A stretch of 64,000 bases of DNA, from contig CM060325.1 in the NCBI GenBank assembly GCA_030674155.1, forward strand, positions 16,075,747 to 16,139,746, written 5' to 3'. Position 1 is the stretch's first letter; every line of letters begins with the position of its first letter. The stretch is from Stramonita haemastoma. Its lineage: Eukaryota > Mollusca > Gastropoda > Neogastropoda > Muricidae. Shown one piece after another: positions 1-12,096 of this stretch. Made by a program: the position numbers and the translations under genes. The notes below the pieces were generated by a model that saw only the letters and a program-made list of their open reading frames with translations, ran no database searches and was not told the origin of the DNA.

Positions 1-974
1 AATGAAAATGATCCTCGTCATTGCCTTTTCTAGTCCCCAGAGAGGCAAGGGGGGAGAGGAAAACACACCTGATCGGGAATGGTTGGGATGGTTACCGTTA
101 CCAGTACTTGTCCACTCGGCCTAGTGTTGACACTGCCCTGTCTGGTCAGCCAGTGTCACTGCCCTGTCTCCTTCCTTCCCCTTCTCCTTGGCGGGGTGTG
201 AAGTGAGGGGGTGTCCTGAACAGCTGGCCAGCTAGGCACGTGCAAGGACTCTTGGAGGACTGTCATCGCCCTGTAGGGAGGGGGAGGGGGGGACATCACG
301 CCCCCGCCCCCCCCCCCCCCAAAACAAAGCACAGGAGGTCACAAGTGAGTCCTAAAAAAAAACAACGTTACTACCTACCTAGCAGACAGGGTGCTAGTCT
401 TGCTCCTAGGATAAATATGAATGTATGTGGTGGTCAAGAAATTCAATTTAAACATTATTGTTATTATTGAGGGAAAAGTAGTGGAGGAAAAACAAGTGCA
501 GGTACCAACTTCTCAATCATTCTGAAAATGATTTATCAAAGACTCGATAAAAAAAAATTGAAATAAAAATAAATTCTAAGGAATAATGTCTTTTATTGTC
601 TTTAAACATTATTATTTGAAACACAGAGAAATTCATATAGATTGCAAGCCTTTTATAAAATGTGAATAGGAAAAAAACGTCACAGAAAAAAACCTCAAGA
701 TTGTATACAATCAACAGGAAGCTTACATTACAGGATAATACATAATACAAATACCAATACAAGCACTTTATCCCCTCATTAAAAAGAGGAATTTAAGTGG
801 TCACAGGCCACACACAAAACATTAGTAAACTGAAATAGTCATCACAGAGATGGAAATGTTAAAAATCACATCACGCACATACAAAGACAAACGCATGTAC
901 ACACGCGCATGTGCGTTCGCATGTGTGACGATATAACGATATTGATGATGATATCGGTGGGTGTCCAAGGGAAG
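1..974. other. AT-rich intergenic DNA, no gene seen
   Basis: Contains a poly-C run near 306-320 and A-rich tracts near 540-700. No coding similarity on either strand. Confidence 0.6.
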
Positions 975-1131
975 TGGGCAACAGGTACCATTTACAGCTG
1001 GGTGGACTGGGGGACTGTACTGAAGTAAAGGCGCACAAACAGTCACCCATCCACTAGGTAACCACGCTCGCTGCTGCTTAACCTTAGTTTGGGGAAAGCG
1101 AGTGCTCTGACCACTGATCCCGTCCCCCAGT
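975..1131 (-). mobile_element. SINE-B fragment (tRNA/5S chimera)
   Basis: Reads, on the minus strand, the tRNA-like head, the 5S-like core and the start of the body (ccatttacagctgggtgg). Truncated at its 3' side. Confidence 0.7.
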
Positions 1132-1171
1132 TAGATTAATACTCTATTCTATTAAGATATTGAACACAGTC

Positions 1172-1243
<72 letters not shown>
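1172..1243. repeat. (AC)n microsatellite
   Basis: About 36 AC units directly abutting the 5' end of a SINE-A copy. Confidence 0.97.
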
Positions 1244-1244
<1 letters not shown>

Positions 1245-1616
1245 GGGGACGGGATAGCCTAGTGGTCAGAACATTGCGCTGGCAATTTGAAGACCCGGGT
1301 TCGAGTCCGGTCGAGGAAATTTTCTTCCTGGAGTTAACATCAGTGCTGACTCCACTCTCCCCAAAAGTCCTTCGGATGAGACTTTAAACCGAGGCCCCGT
1401 GTGCGAACGCACGCAGAACATCTTGCGCACACGTTAAATCCTGTTCCGCTTTTCGTAAGAGTAGGCCATCGTGTGCCGGTGGGAACAGATGACAATATTT
1501 ACAAAACTGCATAAACACGGGGACCGGATGAAAAAAAGCACATGGTTGCTTATTCTGTTATCCTCGATATAATAGAATAAAAGAATAAATAAATAAATAA
1601 ATAATAAATAAATAAA
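1245..1616 (+). mobile_element. SINE-A, near full length
   Basis: tRNA-derived head with A box (tagcctagtggtcag) and B box (ggttcgagtcc). Then a ~270-bp body, the 3' hairpin region (aaaagcacatggttgctt) and an (AATA)n tail. This is the reference copy for the family. Confidence 0.85.
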
Positions 1617-1918
1617 CGACCCCGGTTCGATTCCGGTCGAGGGGATTTTTCCCCTGGAGTTAACACCAGCCCAGACTCCACTCTCCCCAAACGTCCTTCG
1701 ATGATATGACACCATAAACCGAGGCCCCGTGTGCGAACGCACGGAGAACATCTTGCGCACACGTTAAATCTTGTTCCGCTTTTCGTAAGAGTAGGCCATC
1801 GTGTGCCGGTGGGAACAGATGACAAAATTTACAAAACTGCATACACACGGGGACAAGATGTAAAAATCACACAAGTGCTTATTCCATTATCATCGATATA
1901 AAAGAATAATACTATAAA
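1617..1918 (+). mobile_element. SINE-A, 5'-truncated
   Basis: Begins at the B box directly after the tail of the preceding copy and continues to the tcgatataaaagaat 3' end. It is either a tandem insertion or an unequal-exchange product. Confidence 0.8.
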
Positions 1919-1981
1919 AGAAGAAGAAGAAGAAGAAGGATGATGATGATAATAGTAATAGTAATAGTAATAGTAATAGTG

Positions 1982-2063
<82 letters not shown>

Positions 2064-2068
2064 TGATA
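1919..2068. repeat. (AAG)n/(AAT)n compound microsatellite
   Basis: AAG units, then GAT, AATAGT and a long AAT run. Confidence 0.95.
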
Positions 2069-2290
2069 ATATAACACACAAAGCCCGCACGCATTTTTAT
2101 GACATATCCAAAGTGTTATAACCTATTGTATGATTAAAAAAAGATATTAATGAAATGAAATACTTTGTCCATTGACATATTGAACACATTTTAAAAATAT
2201 AAAAGGCAGCCTTTTCTACTTCAAAATTTCCCGTCCTTTTCCTGCCTGAGCTATTCATCTCACTTGCCTCTCCCCCATCCCCTTCCTCCA

Positions 2291-2291
<1 letters not shown>

Positions 2292-2376
<85 letters not shown>
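2292..2376. repeat. (CT)n microsatellite
   Basis: Pure CT tract ending at a SINE-A head. Confidence 0.97.
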
Positions 2377-2377
<1 letters not shown>

Positions 2378-2378
<1 letters not shown>

Positions 2379-2740
2379 CGGGACGGGATATAGTCTAGTG
2401 GTCAGAACATTGCGCTCGCAATTTGACGACCCGGGTTTGATTCCCGGTCGAGGAGATTTTTCCTCTGGAGTTAACATCAGTGCAGACTCCACTCCCCCCA
2501 AAAGTCTTTCGGATGAGACTTTAAACCGAGGCCCCGTGTGCGAACGCACGCAGAACATCTTGTGCACACGTTAAATCCTGTCCGCTTTTCGTAAGAGTAG
2601 GCCATCGTGTGCCGGTGGGAACAGATGACATTTACAAAACTGCATTCACTCGGGGACTGGATGTAAAAAAAAAAAAAAGCACAAGAGTGCTTATTCCATT
2701 ATCCTCGATATGAAAAAAATAATAATAAAAATAAATCAAA
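2378..2740 (+). mobile_element. SINE-A, near full length
   Basis: Head with tagtctagtggtcag and gggtttgattccc, the full body, a 3' hairpin and an AATA-type tail. Confidence 0.85.
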
Positions 2741-2747
2741 TCAATCT

Positions 2748-3190
2748 CATGGGACGGGATATAGCCTAGTGGTCAGAACATTGCGCTGGCAATTTGACCC
2801 GGGTTCGATTCCGGGTCGAGGGGATTTTTCCTCTGGAGTTAACATCGGTGCTAACTCCACTCCCCCCAAAAGTCATCCGGATGAAACTATAAACCGAGGC
2901 CCTGTGTGCGAACGCACACAGAACATCTTGCGCACACGTTAAAACCACGTTCCGCGTTTCGTAAGAGCAGGACATCGTGTGCCGGTAGGAGCGGATGACA
3001 AAATCATATTTTAAAAAAATGCCCAGCATGCACACAGGTGTCGTGTTTAGACACCCATCCCTGAGAAAAAACAATAATGGGTAGGCGCTGCACTTGTGGC
3101 GACATGCTCTCCCCGGGGAGAGCAGCCCGAATTTCACGCAGAGAAATTTGCTGACATAAAGTGGTATAAAATAAAAATAAAAATAAATCC
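2748..3190 (+). mobile_element. Composite SINE: SINE-A head/body with SINE-C-type 3' end
   Basis: SINE-A from 2748 to about 3000, then a different 3' half including gggtaggcgctgcacttgtg and aagtggtataaaataaaa, which is the 3' end of SINE-C copies. The same combination occurs inverted at 3605-3960, so it may be a distinct subfamily. Confidence 0.7.
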
Positions 3191-3437
3191 AGTTTAATCA
3201 TGTTTACCATTTGTTTTGAGAAATGTCTTAATCATGTTTTGTATTCTCTATCTGAATAATTATATGTGTGGAATGTAACTGATTTTTGTAAACCTTTTAT
3301 CTAGAGATCCTTTTGTGTGACCGAATCACTTTATCTCTTATAATCATGATATGGTTATGTACGTTTTTTGTGTGACTATATTCATGAGATTATGGTATTA
3401 AGAGCATATATTATGTCCCAAACTATGTGCCCAACAT

Positions 3438-3439
<2 letters not shown>

Positions 3440-3507
<68 letters not shown>

Positions 3508-3514
3508 AGATAAA

Positions 3515-3590
<76 letters not shown>

Positions 3591-3602
3591 GAGATAAATT
3601 CC
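3440..3602. repeat. (CT)n array with two inserted ggagataaattcct units
   Basis: CT tract interrupted twice by the same 14-bp motif (near 3505 and 3588), showing duplication of a larger block. Confidence 0.9.
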
Positions 3603-3604
3603 TC

Positions 3605-3960
3605 TTTATCTATTTTATTTATACCACTTTATGTCACAGCAGATTTCTCTGCGTGAAATTCGGGCTGCTCTCCCCGGGGAGAGGCGTTGCCACAAGTGCA
3701 GCGCCTACCCATTTAAAAAAAAAAAAATTACTGCCCCGAGTTGGTGTCCCTGGGGACTCCAACTCCGCGATTTTTCCGCAGGGATGGTGTCTAAACACGA
3801 CACCTGTGTGCATGGCTGGTTTTTATAATTTTGTCATCCGCTCCTACCGGCACACAATGGCCTGCTCCTCCAAAAGGCGGAACGGGGTTTTAACGTGTGC
3901 ACAAGATGTTCTGCGTGCGTTCGCACACGGGGCCTCGGTTTATAGTTTCATCCAAATGAC
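3605..3960 (-). mobile_element. Composite SINE-A/SINE-C copy
   Basis: Minus-strand copy of the composite at 2748-3190, including gtgtttagacaccat and the C-type 3' end. It lacks the tRNA head. Confidence 0.7.
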
Positions 3961-4141
3961 TTATTTACCAAGGGAAATGGGTCACACTTATTTTGATGAC
4001 GATGAAGATGATGATGATGATGATGATGGAAACACATGCTTCTTATCATAATGAACACTCCTGTGTTTCGTTCTATAAGTTTACTTAGAATTTATTTCCC
4101 TTAGCATGAAACCAGCTGTTGACGTGTTCGCGAACCTGTGA

Positions 4142-4142
<1 letters not shown>

Positions 4143-4216
<74 letters not shown>

Positions 4217-4222
4217 CGTGCG

Positions 4223-4256
<34 letters not shown>
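4143..4256. repeat. (GT)n microsatellite
   Basis: Long GT tract with a short GCGC interruption. Confidence 0.97.
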
Positions 4257-4257
<1 letters not shown>

Positions 4258-4588
4258 AATCAAAATGCAATTTTTCCCAAATATTATGGCTTTTTAATTT
4301 TTCAAAATCTGGGACACATATTCTATGTAATTTATTGGTACATGTAGTACTTTTCTCTCCGTAATGAGGATATTAGTTAAGTTTCTTCCTCTTTGAGTTT
4401 AGCGAGTATGTGTACCTTCATTATATAGCGTAGTTGTTCATTCTTATGAATATATAGGCTATTCACAAAGACTGATCATAATATTATGTATAAAGTATTA
4501 AATTTTGTATCTTACGTAGAATATGTATATGTTCACTCTTATGACTATACAAGAATTTGATAATTGTGTTTCACTAGTTATAAGTTAA

Positions 4589-4593
<5 letters not shown>

Positions 4594-4675
<82 letters not shown>

Positions 4676-4690
4676 TCTCTCTCCCTCTCA
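4594..4690. repeat. (CT)n microsatellite
   Basis: Near-pure CT tract. The flanks 4260-4593 and 4691-4794 are AT-rich and show no gene. Confidence 0.95.
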
Positions 4691-4794
4691 CTGGTAATGT
4701 GTCACCTATTGTCTAAACATGTTCACTATTCATACTGAGATATGTTGTATTCATATTAACTCTCGATTTTAAAAATCACATGTGTCTAGTCTTT

Positions 4795-4995
4795 AGAGCG
4801 CAAAACCTGGGTAAGTAAGTATGGAGGGCAAGCTGTTACCCATGCAGCAGACCCCCCCCCCCTCCACGCCACTGGAATAATCTATTGGAAAGGCAATGAC
4901 TGATACGAATGGTTCCAGTACCGTCGCAGGAGCCACCAGAACGTTTCCATATACAGGATTTGGATAATAGGGGTATAATGTCCAGGGGAAAAGGC
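4795..4995 (-). repeat. Family J interspersed repeat
   Basis: Minus-strand copy of the ~200-bp sequence also at 52395-52620 on the plus strand (shared ctggtggctcctgcgac and gggtaacagcttgccctcc). Confidence 0.75.
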
Positions 4996-5005
4996 CAAAC
5001 CAGCA

Positions 5006-5006
5006 C

Positions 5007-5067
<61 letters not shown>

Positions 5068-5248
5068 ACTGGTGATTATGATGAAACTGGTGATGACGAT
5101 GAAACTGGTGATGATGATAAATAAGAAGATGATGAAACAGATGAAAAGGCGTGGGACATAACAAAGTGAGTCACATTTGCATTAATGATGGTGATGATAG
5201 TGACGATGAGAAGGCTGTGGGTCCAAGGGAAATGAGCGACATTTGCAT

Positions 5249-5287
<39 letters not shown>

Positions 5288-5517
5288 CGACAATGATGAT
5301 GACGACAATGATGATGACGACAATGATGATGACGATGACGATGATGATGATGACGACGATGACGATGATGATGATAGGGATATATGGCCAAATAAAGTGT
5401 GCCACATTTACATTGATGACAATGATGACAACAAGCGTGTGACTAAGGGAAGTGACTTACATTTATATTAACGATGATGTTAGATGGATACCACAGAGAA
5501 GTTGGCAAAACTAGCAT

Positions 5518-5574
<57 letters not shown>

Positions 5575-5633
5575 CAAAAAATGCTAAGGTATATGGCTAA
5601 GGGAAGTTGGCTAAACTAGCATTGTTATAAATA

Positions 5634-5692
<59 letters not shown>

Positions 5693-5700
5693 AACAAAGT
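5006..5700. repeat. (GAT)n arrays with a higher-order unit
   Basis: Four or more long GAT/GAC arrays separated by related spacers containing aagggaaatgagcgacattt-like sequence. The block duplicates as arrays plus spacer. Confidence 0.85.
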
Positions 5701-5739
5701 TGTGTTACCAATGAAAGTGAACAACGTTTTTATTAATGA

Positions 5740-6401
5740 TGTTCAGAGGGGTATAATTATGACCATGGGGGAAATTGGCCAAAAAAATATTGGGCGATAA
5801 TGATTGGGCGATTTGGGAAAATTTATTTTATTTATTTTACGTGATAATGAAAACGATAAAGTTTATGTTTTCTGATGATTTACGAAAAAAAACGTTGGGG
5901 TGACCAAGGGAAAAAAGAGCCCATTTAAAATTAATGATAACGATAAGGGGAATGCCCCCCAAGGGAAAAATTTTTGGCCCCCAAAATAGCAATTTGGTGA
6001 TTTAAGATGGTTGGGTTTTAAAGGTAATAATTTAAAAATAATGCCAACCATTAAAGGGTTTTGTGACCCAAAAAAAAAGTGAGCCCCTATTTACAAAAAT
6101 GATAATAATAAGCGTATATGTCTAAAAGAAGGGTTTGGGAAGCACAAATTTTCCGACGATTTATGATGAACCGTTGATGATTGGGTGAACATGATTATGA
6201 ATTAAAAAGAAAGAGATAATAAAAAAAAAATTTTTTGGTTGGGGGGTGATCAAGGGCCGGAAAGGAATGGGGTTGGGTAATTGTATATGACCCAAGGGGG
6301 GAAAAGAGCAAAACGATGATGATGATGATTTTATGATGATGATGATGATTTATGATGATTTATGATGATGATGATGGGCGACGACGACGACCCCCACGAC
6401 G
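5740..6401. other. Low-quality sequence at contig end
   Basis: Degenerate homopolymer-rich text (runs of g, a and t of irregular length) derived from the preceding GAT spacer pattern and running directly into the gap. It looks like uncorrected read ends. Confidence 0.6.
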
Positions 6402-6501
6402 NNNNNNNNNNNNNNNNNNNNNNNNNNNNNNNNNNNNNNNNNNNNNNNNNNNNNNNNNNNNNNNNNNNNNNNNNNNNNNNNNNNNNNNNNNNNNNNNNNN
6501 N
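6402..6501. other. Assembly gap (100 Ns)
   Basis: Exactly 100 N characters, the usual placeholder for a gap of unknown size. Confidence 0.99.
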
Positions 6502-6996
6502 TTAGTCGCTGTACCCTACTTATCACACACGTTTATTTTGTCTGTATTTTCAGAAACTTTGCAGCAATCTCCGACCTGCAAACACCTCGATGCTAGACTT
6601 CGTATGACTCGCACTGATTTTGCCTTGTTAAGCCATGTTTGGTAGTACAGGGAAGGGAAATTATAACAAAAAGAAAATGTCAACAAAATCGTTCAGAGTT
6701 TTGCTTTCTTGGGGTCAATCCGTTATCTTCAGTATAGGAATGTTGTGTAATCCCCAATTCTTCAGTTTTTCTTTGTGGACTCAAGTTTGCAACAGTCTAG
6801 CTAGGTGTTCATCATTGAGGTTTTCGTGAATGCAAAGTTTGCCAGTTGTCGGGCAGTTAGCTGCTTCCTTGCTCAGCTGATTTACAGATTTTACTTGTAC
6901 AATATTTTCCCTTTTGCTCTCGTCAGATTTTTGCCCCTGTTAAAATTTTTGTGTCCTGACTATGGGATGAGGTCTTTGGGGTCTGGCTTAGATGCA
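6502..6996. other. No gene identified
   Basis: Unique-looking sequence after the gap. An acceptor-like tgtattttcag at about 6543-6553 precedes a short open stretch ending in TAG at 6643-6645, which is too little to call an exon. Confidence 0.5.
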
Positions 6997-7235
6997 AGTC
7001 TTTGTGTCCAGGTTTCAGTCTTTGTGTCCAGGTTTCAGTCTTTGGGTCCAGGTTTCAGTCTTTGGGTCCAGGTTTCAGTCTTTGGGTCCAGGTTTCAGTC
7101 TTTGGGTCCAGGTTTCAGTCTTTGGGTCCAGGTTTCAGTCTTTGGGTCCAGGTTTCAGTCTTTGGGTCCAGGTTTCAGTCTTTGGGTCCAGGTTTCAGTC
7201 TTTGGGTCCAGGTTTCAGTCTTTGGGTCCAGGTTT
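6997..7235 (+). repeat. 20-bp minisatellite, about 12 units
   Basis: Unit tttgggtccaggtttcagtc, almost identical copies. Because 20 is not a multiple of 3 all three frames are open, giving spurious proteins. Confidence 0.96.
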
Positions 7236-7575
7236 GTCTTTTGGGTCTAGGTTTGAGTTTGTCTTTTTGAGTCCGGCTTTGGTTTGTTTTTGTGTCAAGC
7301 TGTGGTTGGTCTTTGTGTTCAGCTTTGTCTTTGTGTCCAGCTTTCAGTGTTTGTGTCAGGCTTTGGTTTGTCTTTGTGTACAGCTTTCAGTCTGTGTACA
7401 GCTTTCAGTCTGTGTCCAGCTTTCAGTCTTTGTGTCCAGGTTCGAGTGTGTGTGTGGTTTGTCTTTGTGTCATGTTTTATGTCTTTGTGTTCAGGGTTGA
7501 GTCTGTGTGTGTGTGGTTTGAGTCTTTGTGTCCAGGTGTGTCTTTGTGTCCAGCTTTGGTTCCGTCTTTGTTAGA
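7236..7575 (+). repeat. Degenerate continuation of the 20-bp minisatellite
   Basis: Diverged units (gtgtccagctttcagtcttt type) of 18-27 bp grading out of the perfect array. Confidence 0.8.
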
Positions 7576-7639
7576 GCTTCCATGCCCCCTGTCTTCAAAT
7601 GATCACTGGGCACCTTTTGATTGCAATCAGTATTCCTTG

Positions 7640-7930
7640 CTAACATAAAATTAGTATCAAATAAAATTAGTTTGAATAAAATATGCGATGAAACAAAATC
7701 ATAAACCTAAAAAAAAATCTAACAAAAATAAAACAATTAAGAGATGAAACAAAAAGTAGGGTTTATTCTAAACAAGAAATAAAATTGAAATAAAACGAGA
7801 TAAAATGAATTAAAAGTAAGGCAAAGTCTAGAGTAAAATTAAATAAAAGGAAGGAAAATGAAATGAAATAAAGTAAAATATAAAATAAAATAAAAACCAA
7901 AAATAAATTGAAATAAAATAGGGAAAAAAC
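7640..7930. repeat. A-rich simple-sequence tract
   Basis: Degenerate AAATAAA/AAAATA repeats. Confidence 0.8.
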
Positions 7931-7989
7931 AATGCAAGAAATCTGATAGCAATCTGGGTGACAGTGATCTATCTTCTCATCCGAAAACA

Positions 7990-8475
7990 CCACCACTTCC
8001 TACAATGGCTTGGAAACAAGGGACACGAGGCATTGTGACTTGGTCATTTCTTTACTTTTCAGATGGGTTTCCTGATGTTTTGAACATACCAGCATCTACA
8101 ATGGCTTTGAGAGGTTTTCGAGGAATTACGACTTGGTCATCCCCTTAAATTTTCTGTTTTCTTTGGCCTGAAAATGTCACAGCCTATAACGGCTTTCATA
8201 CAGTTTTCACGAGGTATTGCCATTCGGTATCCCCCTTTAGTTCTGATGGGTTTCCTTATGTCTGAAAATACCAGCGGCTTGGAGACGGTTTTCATGAGGT
8301 ATTGCAACTGGGTCAGTCCCTTCCATTTCTGATAGGTTTCCTTATGTCTAAAAATGTTATCGCGAAGTTTTCTGACAACGAAGTTTCCTAATGTCTGAAA
8401 ATATACCTACAGTGGTTTTGAAATGGTTTTCATGAGGTATTGTGAAGTGGTCATCCCCTTTCCATTCCTAAGGCG
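7990..8475 (+). repeat. Degenerate ~105-115 bp tandem repeat, about 4-5 units
   Basis: Recurring blocks with ggtttcctgatgt, a g-rich gaggtattg element and tggtcatcccctt. Units are diverged. Confidence 0.7.
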
Positions 8476-9361
8476 TTTCCTTGTCCTTACCCTCCTTTAT
8501 TAATTAAACATGGGTCATAACCTGGTGGTGAGTCATTGAGGATCATCCTGAAGACTCTTCGACGATGGGGCCAAGTTCTGTTGATCATCATCTTGGAGTC
8601 ATCTGCTGCATCAGAGCCTTGCATCGGTAAGTACTGTGCAGCTGCAAATGAGACTCTAGTGATATACACAATTTGGTATTGTTTTATTCTGATTTTATTT
8701 TTAAAATACTGATTTTTTCTTTTTTTTCTTAATTTTATTTCTGTATCATTTTGTGACAAGTATCAAGTTTTGTTCTGATTCTTATGTTTAAGAGAACTAA
8801 GTTCCCATTCTTTAAAAAAAAAAAAAAAAAAAAAACCGAGTCAGTCAGGTTTTTTAGGTATAAAGATCTTGCAGGGTTTGGGTTTCTGCAGACACGACAG
8901 CTTCTAAATCTGGAAGGAAGAGTATCAAGATTGTGTTGACAAGAAAGCCTCCTTGTTTGAAAATTATTTGAAAAAATTTACTGGTATAATGTATTTGAGA
9001 ATTTGTTCCAATGTAATGTTTAAATATGTCACTCCGAGCTTGCTGGACTCGAATTTGACTTATTTGGTGAGGAAGCATGGTGAAATTTGTCAGCTGAAAT
9101 CAGTCATTACAATAGCTGAGCCGATGAAACAACTAGGGTTTTCAGTCTACTGATGATGACTTACTGCTTTCAGGGGCTCTGGGTCTGGAATCGAGTGCTA
9201 GTGACCTGACCTGTGTGAGGGCAGCCATCCTGACCTGCCTTTTCTGAAAGCTAGACAAGGTATGGATGTTTTTGCTTCTAAATTTTTCTTTCATTTCTGA
9301 CCTGATAACTTTTTCTGTCATATTGTTATTGTTGTTGTTGTTGCTCTCTATTGTTCCTGCC

Positions 9362-9455
9362 CAAGTTTCTCTTCATAATCAGATAGAGCTCTGAGGTTCG
9401 CCAATGGCGGGATTACTGTGTATGCGACCAGTTTTTTGGTCACCATTTAGGTGTT
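9362..9455 (+). repeat. Family F short interspersed repeat
   Basis: One of six ~90-bp copies sharing tagagctctgaggt and a central tgtatgcgacc. Confidence 0.65.
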
Positions 9456-9965
9456 GGTGCAGTGTTGGTGTAGTTTAAAACATTTCTCAGTGTTGCATCT
9501 GTAAAGTGAGTCATGCTCTAGTTTGTGGCCCCAGTCTTCCCATTAAGCCTGTAGATTTTTCTCGAGGTAGGAGCAAGATGGAGTTTTAGAAAAGCAATGA
9601 AAAAAACACGATTTTCATTAGATTTGAACTCGTAAACTATCAAGTTTAGTGTGGCAGCCACTGCACCATTGCAGCTGGTCATTTTTTTTATTTTCTTTAT
9701 TAATAGACAAAGCGAGTACTGCTACCGTTAGTTTTTTCTTATTTCAAAATCCGATATTTATCTATTCAACCAGGTACCATATGAGTCACAACAGTTCCAG
9801 TGAAATCCAAAGTAGAAGAGACTGCTAAACCAGACCATCAACTCACCCATCTGAAGGTTGGACTTCCGAGCAGCTCCAGACATTGTTCCCAGCATGACTG
9901 AAGCAGATAGAATACACAGCCATTGTCTACCGAGATAGAGGAGCCTGACTGATTAGGGACAAGTG

Positions 9966-10045
9966 TATGTAAATGGTAAAGGTAAAGGTGTCCCATAACC
10001 TGTGTGGTCGTAGGGAGTGAGGCGTCAGGTGGAGGCATGCTTTGG
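9966..10045 (-). mobile_element. SINE-B 3' end fragment
   Basis: Contains the 3' terminal ggtaaaggtgtcccataacc block of SINE-B in inverted orientation. Confidence 0.65.
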
Positions 10046-10780
10046 AAGAGTGTGTGGTTGAAGACGGGAATAAAATTGTCCTATCGGATGATAGAACCAA
10101 AGATGAAGTGTAATGAAGTGTAATGAATGGGTTTTTTTAATATACAAAGGATATGGTTCGACCATTTTGATATTGAGATTATAGGCATAATTTGTTTTTA
10201 AAAATTTATAAAAAGGTATTTATAAATCTAGATTGTAACTTAAAGTTGAAAGCAAATCCATTTTAGGTAATCGAGCAAAGGATTAAATGTTAAAGGTGTC
10301 TTTACAGAAAAGTTGTATATTCTTGCTACATGGCATCAAATTTTGATAACTAGATCGGACTTGTCAAAGCAAAAGATGCTACGTGATAGTCTTCAAACAT
10401 GTGATTTTTTTTTGATTTTTTTTTTTTACAAAATACCATCAAATCGTTCTAATTGTTTAGCTTATAAAGCAAATGGCAAAATGTGGTAGTCTTTTAAAGA
10501 ATGATAGCGAACTATTTTCCATTCACATAGAATTAAATCATTTTCAACATTTGAATTAAAAAAAGAAAGTCTTTAAAGAATGATTATGAGTTTATTATGT
10601 TTTGAAGGCATGTGGTCAACGCATTTTTATATCAAAGGATTGTAAATGACAGTTTTAAATAAATCTATGCTTGTAAAGAATAATTGTAAATTTATTCTGT
10701 TTCAAAGTGGTAAGATAAAATCATTGTAGCATATGAGCTAACCTTCAACATTTTCCCGGTCACTGATGACTTCCTATCTG
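10046..10780. other. AT-rich DNA, no gene seen
   Basis: Contains weakly repeated phrases (taaagaatgatta, tttattctgttt) but no coding signal. Confidence 0.5.
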
Positions 10781-10787
10781 CTTACAG

Positions 10788-10866
10788 GAACACCTGGACT
10801 GGAATCAAGTTTCGAGGAAGGGACACACCATCCAGCGCCACTTGTCAGTTACCAGCACATGATCAG
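10788..10866 (+). CDS. Candidate internal exon of unrecognised gene
   Basis: Bounded by ttacag and gtaacg. In the phase required by the flanking segments it reads TPGLESSFEEGTHHPAPLVS. Two frames are open, so coding status is uncertain. It resembles the segment at 9174-9259 at its 5' end (GLESS in the same phase). Confidence 0.28.
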
Positions 10867-10976
10867 GTAACGGGTTTGTGTCAAAAACTCCTCCTCCCCC
10901 CCCCCCCCCTCCACTATACTGTGAGTGATGATCTCGGTGCTAGTATATAGGAAGAGGCAATAGAGATCATGTGTGC

Positions 10977-11212
10977 AGCATGCATTTAGCGCACATAAAA
11001 AAAAAACACGGCAACAAGAGAGTTGCCCCTGGCAAAATTCTGTAGAAAAAAGTCACTCTGATAGGGACACAAATACACATGCAGAGGGGGAAAAAATAGG
11101 TGGTACTGCTCTTGTGGTGATGCGTTGTCCCCAGGGAGAGTACCCCAGATTTCAGGCAGAGAAATCTGTCCATGACTTAAAAGTGGTTTAGAGATAACAA
11201 ATACAAAACATC
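10977..11212 (+). mobile_element. SINE-C 3' half, diverged
   Basis: Shares tttagcgcacataaaa, ggcaaaattctgtagaaaa and agagaaatctg with the full copy at 53394-53815. Confidence 0.75.
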
Positions 11213-11544
11213 AGTGACTATTCCTTCTGTCTTAGCATTTGACTGTGTGTCTTGTGTTTTGTTTATATTGTTCTTACCTAATCGTAGATTCCAGGTGCAC
11301 CCAACACTATTTTTTTCGAGATGTTATTCATAAATATTTCTATGATATAACAAAACTCTGAGCAGTCATTGGGATCACAGATGCTAAGTTTAGTTCTTTA
11401 ATATCCCTGCAAAAAGGTTATGTCCAAGAGTATCTATGTAAGTTTTATAGTGTTTAAATTCACATTCATTATCATGCATAGCAGCAGCTTTTTTATTTTT
11501 TATTTTTTTACACTGTATTACAGCAAAATCACTGTTCATATCCT

Positions 11545-11730
<186 letters not shown>

Positions 11731-12096
11731 AATCTCTACTATCTTGCCCGAATGATAAAATTTTTTCCCTTTTCTCTCACTCCTTTTCTATCTTTTCCCT
11801 TAACCACAGTCCACTCCCCCCCCCCCCCCCTTTTTTTCTTATCATTTTTTTTTTTACCTTACCAGTCCATTCTCTTACTTTTTTGTCCTTAAGCAAGTCT
11901 TGACGACCATTTTCTTCCTTTGCAGATGCTATGCCATTTTGAGGACATCTCTATTCAAGGACAAGCACTACAGTCCAGCAAAAGGACTTTCCAGTAACCA
12001 ACAAAAACTGTCACCAACTGGTTACCCCAAGCGCCTCTCCAAGGAAGAACATTTTTGTTTTTATGAATGTCCTGGGTTGACCCTTAGGGTTGTCCT

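Noticed and set aside
1255..1310. Possible tRNA gene
   Set aside because: A and B boxes are present but the text continues into a SINE body repeated many times. No clean cloverleaf with a proper 3' end.
4793..5471. Poly-Asp, poly-His and poly-Ile frames
   Set aside because: All are readings of (GAT)n arrays.
6805..7500. A 231-residue open frame and overlapping frames in the 7-kb region
   Set aside because: They are translations of a 20-bp minisatellite open in all three frames, with no splice or codon evidence.
8487..8759. A 90-residue minus-strand frame (GSDAADDSKMMINRTWPHRR)
   Set aside because: No recognised family. It overlaps the plus-strand candidate exon and there is no splice support on this strand.
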